This document shows positions 27,056-36,172 of a stretch of 64,000 bases of DNA, one piece after another. Position 1 is the first letter of the stretch, and every line of letters starts with the position of its first letter. The stretch covers positions 62,001-126,000 of the forward strand of contig DATHZN010000083.1 of the NCBI GenBank assembly GCA_035458585.1, written 5' to 3'. The notes beneath the pieces are model-generated. The model worked only from the letters and a program-made list of their open reading frames with translations. It did not search any database and had not been told where the DNA came from. The stretch comes from Marinobacterium_E sp035458585 (GTDB lineage Bacteria; Pseudomonadota; Gammaproteobacteria; Pseudomonadales; Balneatricaceae). A program made the position numbers and the translations under genes.

Positions 27056-28112
27056 TTTGACTTCGCAACTGGTTGATCAGGTACGCAGTGCCCTGGACGC
27101 TGGTCAAAAATTACGTATCGAAGGTGGGGCGACCAAGTCTTTTATGGGACGAACCACCGAGGCAGAGCAAGAGACCATCAGCCTCAAGCAACACAGCGGC
27201 ATCGTGAGCTACCAGCCAATCGAACTGGTGATGACAGCACGCGCTGGCACACCTTTGGTGGAGCTTAAAGCTGCACTTGAAGAACAGAATCAGATGCTGG
27301 CATTTGAACCGCCCGTGTTTTCCGAGGCGTCAACACTAGGTGGCACACTCGCCACCAACCAGTCGGGGCCGGGCCGTCCCTGGTGGGGATCCGTGCGCGA
27401 TCACGTTTTGGGTGTGCGTCTGATTAACGGTAAAGGCGAGCACTTGCGCTTTGGCGGTCAGGTAATGAAGAACGTTGCGGGTTACGACGTCTCACGCCTG
27501 CAGGCAGGTGCGTTTGGCGGGCTCGGCGTGATCTCTGAAATCAGTTTAAAAGTTCTTCCCAAACCCGCTGTACAGCGGACATTGGTGACGGAGTGTACGC
27601 AGTCTGAAGCACTGGTGCTGATGAACAAGCGTTCCGGTGAACCAAAACCGATCACCGCCGCAACCTGGTACAAAGGTAGGCTTTACACCCGTCTTGCTGG
27701 GGCCGCATCGGCGGTCGAGGCTGCTGCCAAAGCCTGGGGCGGAGATGAACTTGATGACGCGCAGAACTTTTGGCTCAGCTTAGCTGATCAGCAGCATGAG
27801 TTTTTTACCACTGATGCCCCGCTATGGCGCATGTCGGTTAACTCTAAGTCCCCTGCATTTAATCTGGCGGAACCAACATTAATTGACTGGGGTGGTGCGC
27901 AGCGTTGGTACGCTGGGGAGCATGACTGGCAGCAGATGGTATCCATTGCCAAGCATGCGGGAGGGCAGGTATCACTCTATCGCGGTGGAGATCGCAGTGC
28001 TGAGGTGCTCCATCCTCAGGCTGAAGCGATTCAAAAATTGCAGCAGCGACTGAAGGCCTCATTTGATCCGGCCGGAATATTTAACCCAGGCCGAGCGTAT
28101 AGCTGGTTGTAA
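27048..28112 (+). CDS. glcE: Glycolate oxidase subunit GlcE
   Basis: 354 residues with a single FAD-binding domain (RIEGGATKSFMGR, FSEASTLGGTLATNQSGPGRPWWGSVRD, VMKNVAGYDVSRL) and the C-terminal FDPAGIFNPGR ending. It is shorter than GlcD, as usual. The start lies inside the end of glcD, preceded by AAGGGG. It is the second flavin subunit of the glycolate oxidase complex. Confidence 0.94.
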   Translation: MADLTSQLVDQVRSALDAGQKLRIEGGATKSFMGRTTEAEQETISLKQHSGIVSYQPIELVMTARAGTPLVELKAALEEQNQMLAFEPPVFSEASTLGGTLATNQSGPGRPWWGSVRDHVLGVRLINGKGEHLRFGGQVMKNVAGYDVSRLQAGAFGGLGVISEISLKVLPKPAVQRTLVTECTQSEALVLMNKRSGEPKPITAATWYKGRLYTRLAGAASAVEAAAKAWGGDELDDAQNFWLSLADQQHEFFTTDAPLWRMSVNSKSPAFNLAEPTLIDWGGAQRWYAGEHDWQQMVSIAKHAGGQVSLYRGGDRSAEVLHPQAEAIQKLQQRLKASFDPAGIFNPGRAYSWL

Positions 28113-28124
28113 CAGGGAACCATA

Positions 28125-29333
28125 ATGAAAACAAATATCGTACAGACCTTCCTTGCTACACCTGAGGGTCGGGAAGCAGAAGAGATCCTGCGCACCTGCG
28201 TGCACTGTGGTTTTTGTACTGCAACCTGCCCGACTTATCAGGAGCTTAACGACGAACGAGACGGGCCTCGCGGGCGTATCTATTTAATCAAGCAGCTACT
28301 TGAAACCGATGAGGTGACTGAAAAGACACGTACACATCTGGATCGTTGTCTTACCTGCCGTAGCTGTGAAACCACCTGCCCATCTGGCGTGAAATATGGT
28401 CGCCTGGTGGACATCGGCCGTGGTATCGTCGAGAAGAAGTTACCACGCTCGACTGGTCAGCGGTTGACTCGCTGGGGCCTGCGTCAACTGCTGCCCTACT
28501 CGAAGCGCTTTGGCGCAGCGATCGCTGTCGGTCAGGTGTTTAAACCGATCATCCCCGGAAAGCTCGGTGCAAAGATTCCTCCCAAACGTTCAGCATCTCC
28601 CTGGCCAAAGCAGCGTCACGCCCGTGTGATGCTAGCGCTGGCTGGCTGTGCACAATCCAGTGCTGCACCGAATACCAACGCGGCAACCGCACGTGTTCTT
28701 GACAAGCTAGGCATTACGCTGGTCGAAGCGCCTGACGCTGGGTGTTGCGGCGCAGTGAGTTATCACTTGTCAGAGCATGATGAAGGACTCAACTTTATGC
28801 GGCGCAATATCGACGCCTGGTGGCCTGCTGTCGAAGGAGGCTGTGAGGCTATAGTGATGACGGCTTCAGGCTGTGGCGCGATGGTGCAGGAGTACGGTCA
28901 TCTGCTGCGCGATGATCCTCAGTATGCCGAGAAAGCCAAGCGTATATCTGAACTGACCAAGGATATTTCAGAGGTCTTGTTATCAGAGGATCTCAGCGCA
29001 CTCAAACCCTCAACAGCGGGTGAGAAGGTTGCGGTGCATTGCCCTTGCACCTTACAACATGCGATGAAGCAAGGAACGTCGGTAGAGCAGGTCATGACGA
29101 AGCTTGGATTTGAGCTTGCCGCTACAAAAGACAAGCACCTTTGTTGCGGTTCCGCCGGTACCTATTCTATTCTGCAGCCGGAGATCAGTGGACGTCTGCT
29201 GGACAACAAAGTGAAGGCGTTGACTGGCGATAACCCGACTCAGATCGTGACATCCAATATTGGTTGCCAGTTGCATATAGAGACCAAGGCACCCGTGCCG
29301 GTCAGTCATTGGGTGGAGTTGCTCGATCGATAA
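28125..29333 (+). CDS. glcF: Glycolate oxidase iron-sulfur subunit GlcF
   Basis: 402 residues. Two 4Fe-4S ferredoxin motifs stand at the N-terminus (CVHCGFCTATCP and CLTCRSCETTCP), followed by two cysteine-rich CCG domains (GCCGAVSYH and CCGSAGTYS). This is the electron-transfer subunit of the glycolate oxidase complex and the last gene of the glc operon, 12 bases after glcE. An RNA hairpin follows the stop. Confidence 0.95.
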   Translation: MKTNIVQTFLATPEGREAEEILRTCVHCGFCTATCPTYQELNDERDGPRGRIYLIKQLLETDEVTEKTRTHLDRCLTCRSCETTCPSGVKYGRLVDIGRGIVEKKLPRSTGQRLTRWGLRQLLPYSKRFGAAIAVGQVFKPIIPGKLGAKIPPKRSASPWPKQRHARVMLALAGCAQSSAAPNTNAATARVLDKLGITLVEAPDAGCCGAVSYHLSEHDEGLNFMRRNIDAWWPAVEGGCEAIVMTASGCGAMVQEYGHLLRDDPQYAEKAKRISELTKDISEVLLSEDLSALKPSTAGEKVAVHCPCTLQHAMKQGTSVEQVMTKLGFELAATKDKHLCCGSAGTYSILQPEISGRLLDNKVKALTGDNPTQIVTSNIGCQLHIETKAPVPVSHWVELLDR

Positions 29334-29348
29334 GATCAGGCGCTCTGG

Positions 29349-29382
29349 CTTGCTGCGCGACCGGCGAAAGTCGTGCAGCGAG
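29349..29382 (+). terminator. Long stem-loop downstream of glcF, possible terminator
   Basis: CTTGCTGCGCGAC and GTCGTGCAGCGAG can pair over 13 positions around an eight-base loop. Two pairs are G-U in the rightward RNA but A-C mismatches in the leftward RNA, so the structure favours the glcF transcript. There is no U-run, so it may be a 3' stabiliser or a weak terminator. Confidence 0.45.
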
Positions 29383-29391
29383 CGTATCTCC

Positions 29392-30615
29392 CTACTTGGT
29401 ATCCTCTTCAGGCACCAGAGCGTCGCGATTCCAGAGTGTTGGGAAAAGCGGTATCCATAAAGCCGTAATTAAGAGTGTGCCCACCCCACCGAACAGAATC
29501 GCTGGCACAGCACCGACAAAGGTAGCCAAAACGCCCGACTCAAACTCACCCATCTGGTTGGATGTCGCAATAAACAGCGAGTTTACTGATGAGACACGCC
29601 CTCTCATGGCATCAGGGGTCTCAATCTGTACCAGGGTTGAGCGGACAACCACACTGACCATATCGGCTGCCCCGAGAGTGAACAGCATCGCCAGAGAGAG
29701 CGCAAAGCTCTCCGATAGGCCAAATCCAATGGTTCCCAGTCCGAACACCGCAACGGCTGAGTAGAGTTTGCGCCCAGACTGGCGTTTAATTGGATGGCGC
29801 GCCAGGTAGAGGGACATTAGCAGTGCTCCGGCCGCTGGGGCACTGCGCAGGATACCGAGGCCGGCGGAGTTTGTTTCAAGAATATCGTGCGCCACAATCG
29901 GGAGAAGCGCGGTCACGCTGCCAATCAGAACGGCGAGCATATCGATAGAGACCGCACCGAGTATCGGCTTGGTACGCCAAACAAACGTGAATCCTGCGAG
30001 TAGTTCTTTCAGATTTCGTTTGCCCGTATCACGAATCTGCGGAATGGGTGGCATCAAAAAGATCACTGCCAGTGATATCAGTGTCAGTGTAAAACTACTC
30101 AAATAGAGCGTGCTGGCACCCAGAATATAGATAAAGCCGCCGAGTGCCGGACCCGCAATGGTACAAAATTCCCGACCTGCTGCCGTCAGGGTCATCGCCT
30201 GCGCCAGATCCTGCTTAGATACTAGATTTGGTATCACTGCGGCGCCCGCCGGCATGCCGTAGGTCTGTGAGATTCCCATTGCGATACAACAGAGGTAGAT
30301 GATGTTGGCACTGATAGCCCCTGTAAGGCTGGTGATAGCTAATGTCAGTATTGCTGCGCCCATCAACGCACGAGAGAAGAGCATCTGTTTTACACGGCTA
30401 TGTCGATCCGCCATATGGCCAGCATGAACAGTGAGCAGTAGCTGGGGTAGATAACGGGCCAGCCCAACTAGGCCCAGAGCAAGAGCGCTGTTGGTTAGCA
30501 TGTAAACCTGCCATCCCAGCCCCACCATAAGCATCTGTTGCGCCATCGCACCGGACATCTGCCCGATCCAGTATTGGCTAAACTGGCGGTTTGCAAAGAG
30601 TGAGGGCAGATGCAT
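29392..30615 (-). CDS. MFS transporter, EntS-like exporter type
   Basis: A 407-residue protein with about 12 hydrophobic helices and the MFS loop motif AGHMADRHSRVKQ between helices 2 and 3. The N-terminus (FANRQFSQYWIGQMSGAMAQQM) resembles the MFS_3/enterobactin-exporter branch, so efflux is more likely than sugar-acid import. It converges on glcF and diverges from the phosphohexomutase gene. Substrate unknown. Confidence 0.85.
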   Translation of the reverse strand: MHLPSLFANRQFSQYWIGQMSGAMAQQMLMVGLGWQVYMLTNSALALGLVGLARYLPQLLLTVHAGHMADRHSRVKQMLFSRALMGAAILTLAITSLTGAISANIIYLCCIAMGISQTYGMPAGAAVIPNLVSKQDLAQAMTLTAAGREFCTIAGPALGGFIYILGASTLYLSSFTLTLISLAVIFLMPPIPQIRDTGKRNLKELLAGFTFVWRTKPILGAVSIDMLAVLIGSVTALLPIVAHDILETNSAGLGILRSAPAAGALLMSLYLARHPIKRQSGRKLYSAVAVFGLGTIGFGLSESFALSLAMLFTLGAADMVSVVVRSTLVQIETPDAMRGRVSSVNSLFIATSNQMGEFESGVLATFVGAVPAILFGGVGTLLITALWIPLFPTLWNRDALVPEEDTK

Positions 30616-30680
30616 GGACGAACTCCAACGGATAAGGCGCTATTGTGGCGTAGCTTTGGATCTGAGCCAAGGTGCCGAGG

Positions 30681-30694
30681 ACCAAATACTTGGT
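30681..30694. promoter_or_regulatory. Palindrome in MFS/phosphohexomutase divergent region
   Basis: ACCAAATACTTGGT has perfect five-base arms (ACCAA/TTGGT) around a four-base centre, 80 bases before the phosphohexomutase start. It is operator-like, but no regulator can be assigned. Confidence 0.35.
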
Positions 30695-30773
30695 TGGGTC
30701 TGCTGGAGCACTGGATGTTGGCCGAGGATTTGCAGACAATAGCTGTAAATATTGCAAACTTCTGGAATGTCCG

Positions 30774-32207
30774 ATGTCTTTAATTGCCTTGAATACCTGT
30801 GGAGTAAGTTTTGGCACCTCGGGTGTGCGTGGTCTGGTCAACGATCTGACCGATCCAATCTGTTACGCCTACGCGCAGGCATTTATAAACGCTATCGGAA
30901 AGCCTCCACGTGTTGTCATAGGACACGATCTGCGCCCCTCCAGCCCTCAAATTACGGCTGCCTGCGCGCAGGCCTGCATGGATATGGGTATTGACGTGAC
31001 CTACGCGGGAGCTCTGCCTACTCCCGCCATCGCCTATTATGCGATGCAACACCAGTCTCCCTCGATCGTGGTAACGGGCAGTCACATCCCATTCGATCGC
31101 AATGGTATAAAGTTCTACCGTGCTGAGGGAGAGATCACTAAAGCGGATGAGCAGAAGATTCTCGCGAGTGAGGTAGAGGTTCCCGAGGACCTGCATACTT
31201 CTGCACTTCCAGAGAGAGATGAAGGGGTCGAAATCACTTATCTGCAGCGTTACAGCGATTTTTTCGCTGCCGATCTGTGCTCGGGCTTAAAAGTTGCGAT
31301 CTATCAACACTCAAGTGTCGCCCGGGATCTGCTGTGTGAACTTTTTACCGGGCTGGGCGCCCAAGTGGTGCCGTTGGGGCGGTCTGATAGCTTTGTACCC
31401 ATAGATACCGAAGCCGTGCGACCTGAGGATGTAGTGCAGGCACAGAGTTGGGCAAATGAGCACGGCTTTGATTTGATTATTTCAACCGATGGAGACGCAG
31501 ATCGGCCACTGATTGGTGATGAGAAGGGGCATTGGTTGCGCGGAGACGTTGTCGGCGTGCTCTGTGCACGGGCGTTAGGAATCGATACGGTCGTCACTCC
31601 CGTCAGCAGTAATACGGTACTTGAGCGTTCACAATGGTTCGCAAATACAATGCGTACACGAATTGGATCTCCATACGTGTTGGCTACAATGGCCGAGTCC
31701 GACGGGTTAGTTGCCGGCTATGAAGCTAACGGCGGTTTTCTTTTGGGCAGTGACCTGTGCCATGGTGACAGAGTGCTCAAGGCCTTGCCGACACGGGATG
31801 CGATCCTACCCATATTGGCATTGATATCTCTGGCGAAAGCTGCGGGCGCGCCGATCAGCTCCATGCCTGCCAGTCTGCCGGCACGTTTTACAGCTAGCGA
31901 TCGCATTCCCGGCATTCCAACTGCTTGGAGTTTGCAGACGCTCTCGGACATTGCCAGCAGAGCCTCGACATTGACTGACCTGACTCAGATTGACCTCGGC
32001 GCGGTTGACTCTGTTGACACGACAGATGGCCTGCGTACTTGCTTCGCATCGGGGACCATTGTCCATCTGCGCCCGTCGGGTAATGCACCAGAGCTGCGCT
32101 GTTACGTTGAATCAGACAGCCTGGAGGATGCACAGCAACTTTGTCAGCAGGTGTTGAGTAACATCGAGGGCTACTACCAACGATCGAATCAGGCGGTGTC
32201 AGAGTGA
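30774..32207 (+). CDS. Phosphomannomutase/phosphoglucomutase family protein
   Basis: 477 residues from the ATG at 30774 (MSLIALNTCG), which has GGAA upstream; the longer frame has no support. All four alpha-D-phosphohexomutase signatures are visible: phosphoserine loop VVTGSHIPFDRNGIKF (TGSHIP variant of TASHNP), metal loop STDGDADRPLI, sugar loop GYEANGGFLLGS and phosphate loop RPSGNAPELR. It interconverts hexose 1- and 6-phosphates; mannose or glucose specificity cannot be told. The stop overlaps the next gene's start by four bases, an unusual partner for a mutase. Confidence 0.88.
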   Translation: MSLIALNTCGVSFGTSGVRGLVNDLTDPICYAYAQAFINAIGKPPRVVIGHDLRPSSPQITAACAQACMDMGIDVTYAGALPTPAIAYYAMQHQSPSIVVTGSHIPFDRNGIKFYRAEGEITKADEQKILASEVEVPEDLHTSALPERDEGVEITYLQRYSDFFAADLCSGLKVAIYQHSSVARDLLCELFTGLGAQVVPLGRSDSFVPIDTEAVRPEDVVQAQSWANEHGFDLIISTDGDADRPLIGDEKGHWLRGDVVGVLCARALGIDTVVTPVSSNTVLERSQWFANTMRTRIGSPYVLATMAESDGLVAGYEANGGFLLGSDLCHGDRVLKALPTRDAILPILALISLAKAAGAPISSMPASLPARFTASDRIPGIPTAWSLQTLSDIASRASTLTDLTQIDLGAVDSVDTTDGLRTCFASGTIVHLRPSGNAPELRCYVESDSLEDAQQLCQQVLSNIEGYYQRSNQAVSE

Positions 32208-33139
32208 AAGTGCTGCAAATTGCTGGGCTTGCCCCTGACTTACAGAGAGATCTGTCTCAACTTTGCGACTTGTCGGTTCTGAACAAGCAGGATAATCGAG
32301 AACATTTTTTAGCTACGCGAGGTGCTGAGTTCGAGGTCGTTGTCACCAATGGTGGAAAAGGCTGCTCGGCTGAGCTGATGCGTCAACTGCCTAACCTCAG
32401 GATCATTCTTGGCTGGGGTGTGGGTTACGACAAAGTTGATTTAGCGGAGGCGACCCGGCGGGGTATTCGCGTTGCCAACACCCCCGACGTGTTGAATGAG
32501 TGTGTGGCCGATATGGCGATTGCGATGATCCTCTGTCAGGCGCGTCGTCTACTGGTTTCGTCTCGTGCATTAGCCGCGGGAGACTGGGCGGCGAAAGGAA
32601 CCACGCCTCTGGGAAGCAAGGTGAGTGGCAAGCGCCTGGGTATTGTTGGGCTGGGACGTATCGGCCTGGAAACTGCAAAGCGGGCCGCTGCCTTTAACAT
32701 GGATATACGCTACCACAACCGCCGGCCGCGTAGCGATGTGGACTATCCTTATGAAGCTTCACTTGAGGCGCTAGCGCGCTGGTGTGACTACCTGGTGCTA
32801 TTGTGTCCAGGCGGTCCCGAGACCGATGGCTTGATAAGCGCCGGAGTGCTCAGGGCACTAGGACCAGAATCGGTTCTGGTGAATATCGCTCGTGGATCGG
32901 TGGTGGATGAGAGCGCGCTGGTCTCGGCCTTGTTGCAGGGAGAGTTAGGCGGGGCCGCGCTGGATGTGTTTGCTAATGAGCCCAATTTCCCTGAAGAGCT
33001 TTTAGCTTTGCCTAATGTCGTGATGTTTCCTCATATAGGCTCGGCAACGTTTGAGACTCGCGAGGCAATGTCGCAATTGGTGCTGGATAACCTGAAAGCT
33101 TATCTCGCACATGATGAGTTGCTGACGCCAGTAAACTAG
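32204..33139 (+). CDS. D-2-hydroxyacid dehydrogenase (hydroxypyruvate/glyoxylate reductase-like)
   Basis: 311 residues, GTG start. It is an NAD(P)-dependent D-isomer-specific dehydrogenase with Rossmann motif GLGRIG and active-site Arg in NIARGSVVDE, Glu in NEPNF and His in PHIGSATFETR. With glycerate kinase next to it and glycolate oxidase nearby, reduction of hydroxypyruvate or glyoxylate is the likely role. It ends in VN, like the paralogue at 62252. Confidence 0.87.
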   Translation: MKVLQIAGLAPDLQRDLSQLCDLSVLNKQDNREHFLATRGAEFEVVVTNGGKGCSAELMRQLPNLRIILGWGVGYDKVDLAEATRRGIRVANTPDVLNECVADMAIAMILCQARRLLVSSRALAAGDWAAKGTTPLGSKVSGKRLGIVGLGRIGLETAKRAAAFNMDIRYHNRRPRSDVDYPYEASLEALARWCDYLVLLCPGGPETDGLISAGVLRALGPESVLVNIARGSVVDESALVSALLQGELGGAALDVFANEPNFPEELLALPNVVMFPHIGSATFETREAMSQLVLDNLKAYLAHDELLTPVN

Positions 33140-33188
33140 CGGTGTAATCTAGCTTTAGACAATGGCATACAGCAGTTCGGGGTCCACC

Positions 33189-34337
33189 ATGAAGATAGTT
33201 ATCGCCCCAGACTCTTTCAAAGAGAGTCTGGATGCGCAGCAGGTCGCTTGTGCGATTGAGCGGGGCTTTAAATCGATCTCTAGTCGGGTTGAAACAGTGT
33301 GTATCCCGGTAGCCGATGGCGGGGAGGGGACAACCGAAGCCCTGGTTGCCGCGACGGGCGGTGAGCTCTTAGCAGAGCCCGTTCGAGGACCCTTGGGTGA
33401 GCCGCTCAAAGCTATCTGGGGGCTCTTGGGTGAACAACCCGGGCTGCCCGTTACTGCAGTTGTCGAGACGGCGTCGGCATCGGGACTGGATAAGATCCGA
33501 GCGGATCAGAGAGACGCGCTACGCGCCACCACCTTTGGCACTGGTGAACTCATTCTTGCAGCACTCGATCGCGGTGTACGTCGCATTATTCTGGGTCTTG
33601 GTGGAAGTGCAACCAATGATGGCGGTATGGGGCTTTTGAGCGCGCTGGGTGTTAGATTTCTCAACGCACAGTCTGAGACCTTGCCCGCCGGTGGTGCAGC
33701 GCTCGTGGATCTGGCAACTATCGATTTGAGCCAGCTTGATCCGCGCATTGCTGAAACCGAGTTTCTGGTCGCCTGCGATGTCGATAATCCGCTACTGGGG
33801 GCGCGCGGTGCCTCCGCAATATTTGGTCCGCAGAAGGGCGCTACACCAGAACAGGTGATTCAACTTGATACTGCGTTGGCCCGCCTAGCGGATATCAGCG
33901 CCGACCTCATGGGGGCGGACGCTCGCGAAGTACCGGGTGCTGGTGCCGCCGGTGGTTTGGGCTACGCCCTGGTACAGTTCCTCAATGCGCGCATGGCCCC
34001 CGGTATCGACCTTGTATTGGAGGCTGTGCGTTTTGATGAGCAGTTACAGGGTGCTAGCCTGGTAATCACCGGCGAAGGGCGCATGGATGGTCAGAGTCTA
34101 AGTGGCAAAACCCCGGTGGGTGTAGCCCGCTGGGCTAAGCGTCATAATCTGCCGGTAATTGCTGTTTGTGGATCCATTGGCGCCGGCGCTGAAGGCGTTC
34201 ATGCTGTGGGTATCGATGCTCTGTTTACTGTCGTGCCGGGTGTCTGCACACTGGAGCAGGCGATGGCGGATGCGGCGCCCAACCTAGAGCGTACTGCCGC
34301 TCAGATTGCGCGTACTCTGATGTTGAAGTTTTACTGA
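33189..34337 (+). CDS. garK: Glycerate 2-kinase (GarK/GlxK family)
   Basis: 382 residues. The start at 33189 (MKIVIAPDSFKESLDAQQ) is the conserved family N-terminus; the ATG 27 bases upstream is less likely. Family motifs VADGGEGT, LGLGGSATNDGGMGLLSALG and GEGRMDGQSLSGKTPVGVA are present. It phosphorylates D-glycerate to 2-phosphoglycerate. With the preceding hydroxyacid dehydrogenase it would feed hydroxypyruvate or tartronate-derived carbon into glycolysis. Confidence 0.94.
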   Translation: MKIVIAPDSFKESLDAQQVACAIERGFKSISSRVETVCIPVADGGEGTTEALVAATGGELLAEPVRGPLGEPLKAIWGLLGEQPGLPVTAVVETASASGLDKIRADQRDALRATTFGTGELILAALDRGVRRIILGLGGSATNDGGMGLLSALGVRFLNAQSETLPAGGAALVDLATIDLSQLDPRIAETEFLVACDVDNPLLGARGASAIFGPQKGATPEQVIQLDTALARLADISADLMGADAREVPGAGAAGGLGYALVQFLNARMAPGIDLVLEAVRFDEQLQGASLVITGEGRMDGQSLSGKTPVGVARWAKRHNLPVIAVCGSIGAGAEGVHAVGIDALFTVVPGVCTLEQAMADAAPNLERTAAQIARTLMLKFY

Positions 34338-34376
34338 TGGATCCCATGCACCTTGCGGTCGGGTTCGGGAGCCGTC

Positions 34377-35327
34377 GTGCAATTTAGCGAGTTATTTAGT
34401 CAGGTTCTAAACGTAACCGGGCCTGTGTTTGTGCTTGTTTTGCTTGGTCTGGGTTTACGTCGAACGAAACTGATCAATGAGGTTTTCGTGCAGCAGGCAT
34501 CGAACCTTGTTTTTCGAGCAACTATGCCGGTAATGATCGCTGTCGGATTGATGAAAACTGACATCAGTACCGCGTTTGACCCTCAGGCAGGGATCCTTTT
34601 TACGCTATTTTCGGTTGTCAGTTTTGGCGTGATCTGGGGCTGGGCTCGCCTGCGTGTTGAACCGAGAGAAGATCGGGGCGTCTATGTTCAAGGAGCATTT
34701 CGACATAATTGCGGAATGGTGGGGTTGGCACTTGTCGTAAATCAGTACGGCGAAGCAGGTTTGGGTATAGCCAGTTTTCTGCTTGCCCTGCATGCGTTTA
34801 TCTTCAACATTATGTCGATCTTTGTTCTGAGTTATTACAGTAACTCGCTCAATCTCAGACCCGTTCAGTTCACTCTCGACATTGTGAAAAATCCATTGAT
34901 ATTGTCAGTAGTTTTAGGCATCGCGCTAAATTTGTTGGGTATACGCTTTTCGCCATGGATTGAAACGAGCCTTGTGAGCTTCGGCTCATTGACACTTACG
35001 TTGGGACTGATCTGCGTTGGGGCAAGTTTGAGTCTAAGCAGTGTCCGAGTTTCTGGGGGAGTCGCTTTGTCTGCGGCTCTGGTGAAACTCATCTGGATAC
35101 CCGTTGTAAGCGCCGTACTGCTTATAGCTATGGGAGTTGAGGGGATGGTGCTAGGGGCGCTTGTTCTATTCATGGCGAGTCCAACCGCTGCCGCAAGTGT
35201 CGTAATGGTTCGCGCTGCTCAAGGTAATCATGGCCTGGCTGCGACAATTGTCGTCCTAGCGACGCTAGGCTCGGTGGTAACAGTCCCAGCTGGTTTGATG
35301 GCTCTGAAATACTTCGGCTACGTTTAG
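34377..35327 (+). CDS. AEC family transporter (auxin efflux carrier-like permease)
   Basis: About 316 residues with ten hydrophobic helices in the AEC layout, a conserved HNCGMVGLALV segment in the middle and MASPTAAASVVMVRA near the end. The start at GTG 34377 (MQFSELFSQV) has GGGAG just upstream and removes a hydrophilic, unconserved extension. AEC proteins move organic acids such as malate or malonate. Placement after glycerate kinase suggests a small hydroxy- or ketoacid. It converges on the TSUP gene with a four-base overlap. Confidence 0.83.
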   Translation: MQFSELFSQVLNVTGPVFVLVLLGLGLRRTKLINEVFVQQASNLVFRATMPVMIAVGLMKTDISTAFDPQAGILFTLFSVVSFGVIWGWARLRVEPREDRGVYVQGAFRHNCGMVGLALVVNQYGEAGLGIASFLLALHAFIFNIMSIFVLSYYSNSLNLRPVQFTLDIVKNPLILSVVLGIALNLLGIRFSPWIETSLVSFGSLTLTLGLICVGASLSLSSVRVSGGVALSAALVKLIWIPVVSAVLLIAMGVEGMVLGALVLFMASPTAAASVVMVRAAQGNHGLAATIVVLATLGSVVTVPAGLMALKYFGYV

Positions 35328-36088
35328 CCGGCTAAGAAAAAGTAGCCAGTAATCCCAATACTGGCGATCAGAATAGCGCGCCTGACGATCACTTGCGGCA
35401 ATCGCTTGGATAGGTGACCAGCCAGATACCCACCAATCAACGTCCCTACCAAGACAGCAAGGGTCTCCTGCCAAACAATCAGACCTTTGAAAAGAAACAA
35501 AATGATCGCGCAAAGCGAAATAGTTGTTGAGAAGAGCAGTTTGAGGCCGTTCATCTCATTGATCTGTGTGTGGCCGGCTAAGCTGAGATAGCTGAGGATA
35601 ATGATTCCCAAGCCGGCGTTGAAAAAGCCTCCATAAACTGACACGGCTACAAACATCACGAGCATCAGGGCCAGGTGTATCAACCCTAGATGAGGGCGCT
35701 TCTGACTCCAATTTTGAAGCGCTTTGTTGAGTTGCGAACCAAATGCGAAAACAACGGTTGCGAACAGAAGTAACCAAGGGATGGCAGCTTCGAAACCGCT
35801 GTCATCGGTCAGTGTTAGCAGGTAGGCCCCCGCGCCTCCACCCAAGGCGGAGAGAAGCGATAACATAATCAGGCGTCTGCGAGGCGTTGTTATTTCAGAG
35901 CGTAGTGCCCAGGTCCCCGAGATATACCCTGCACAGGCAGCAAAGGTGTTGCTCGCATTAGCGGCAATAGGCGGAACGCCAACCAGCAAAAGCGCAGGAA
36001 AGGTGATAAACGAGCCACCACCGGCAATCGAGTTTATGATGCCTCCCAGCAGACCTGCAGCAAGGAGTAGAAGCATATCGAGTAACAA
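35324..36088 (-). CDS. TSUP/TauE-SafE family membrane permease
   Basis: A 254-residue protein with about eight TM helices and the TSUP N-terminal motif GIINSIAGGGSFITFPALLLVGVPP plus the second-half repeat GGFFNAGLGIIIL. The family carries sulfite, sulfoacetate and other anions. The sulfurtransferase gene upstream on the same strand fits a sulfur link, though the substrate is not known. Confidence 0.87.
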   Translation of the reverse strand: MLLDMLLLLAAGLLGGIINSIAGGGSFITFPALLLVGVPPIAANASNTFAACAGYISGTWALRSEITTPRRRLIMLSLLSALGGGAGAYLLTLTDDSGFEAAIPWLLLFATVVFAFGSQLNKALQNWSQKRPHLGLIHLALMLVMFVAVSVYGGFFNAGLGIIILSYLSLAGHTQINEMNGLKLLFSTTISLCAIILFLFKGLIVWQETLAVLVGTLIGGYLAGHLSKRLPQVIVRRAILIASIGITGYFFLAG

Positions 36089-36172
36089 GTTCTACTCCTT
36101 CAGTGAGGTTGGGGTAGTGATCTAGCGCGCGATAAAAACATATTTACTCGCTCATGTACCCTGGACTCATTA

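Noticed and set aside
29264..29764. 166-codon frame spanning the glcF end and antisense to the MFS gene
   Set aside because: It overlaps two well-supported genes and shows no protein motif.
29392..30615. MFS protein considered as sugar-acid importer
   Set aside because: Its N-terminal pattern resembles EntS-type exporters, and it is separated from the island and lacks the shared operator.
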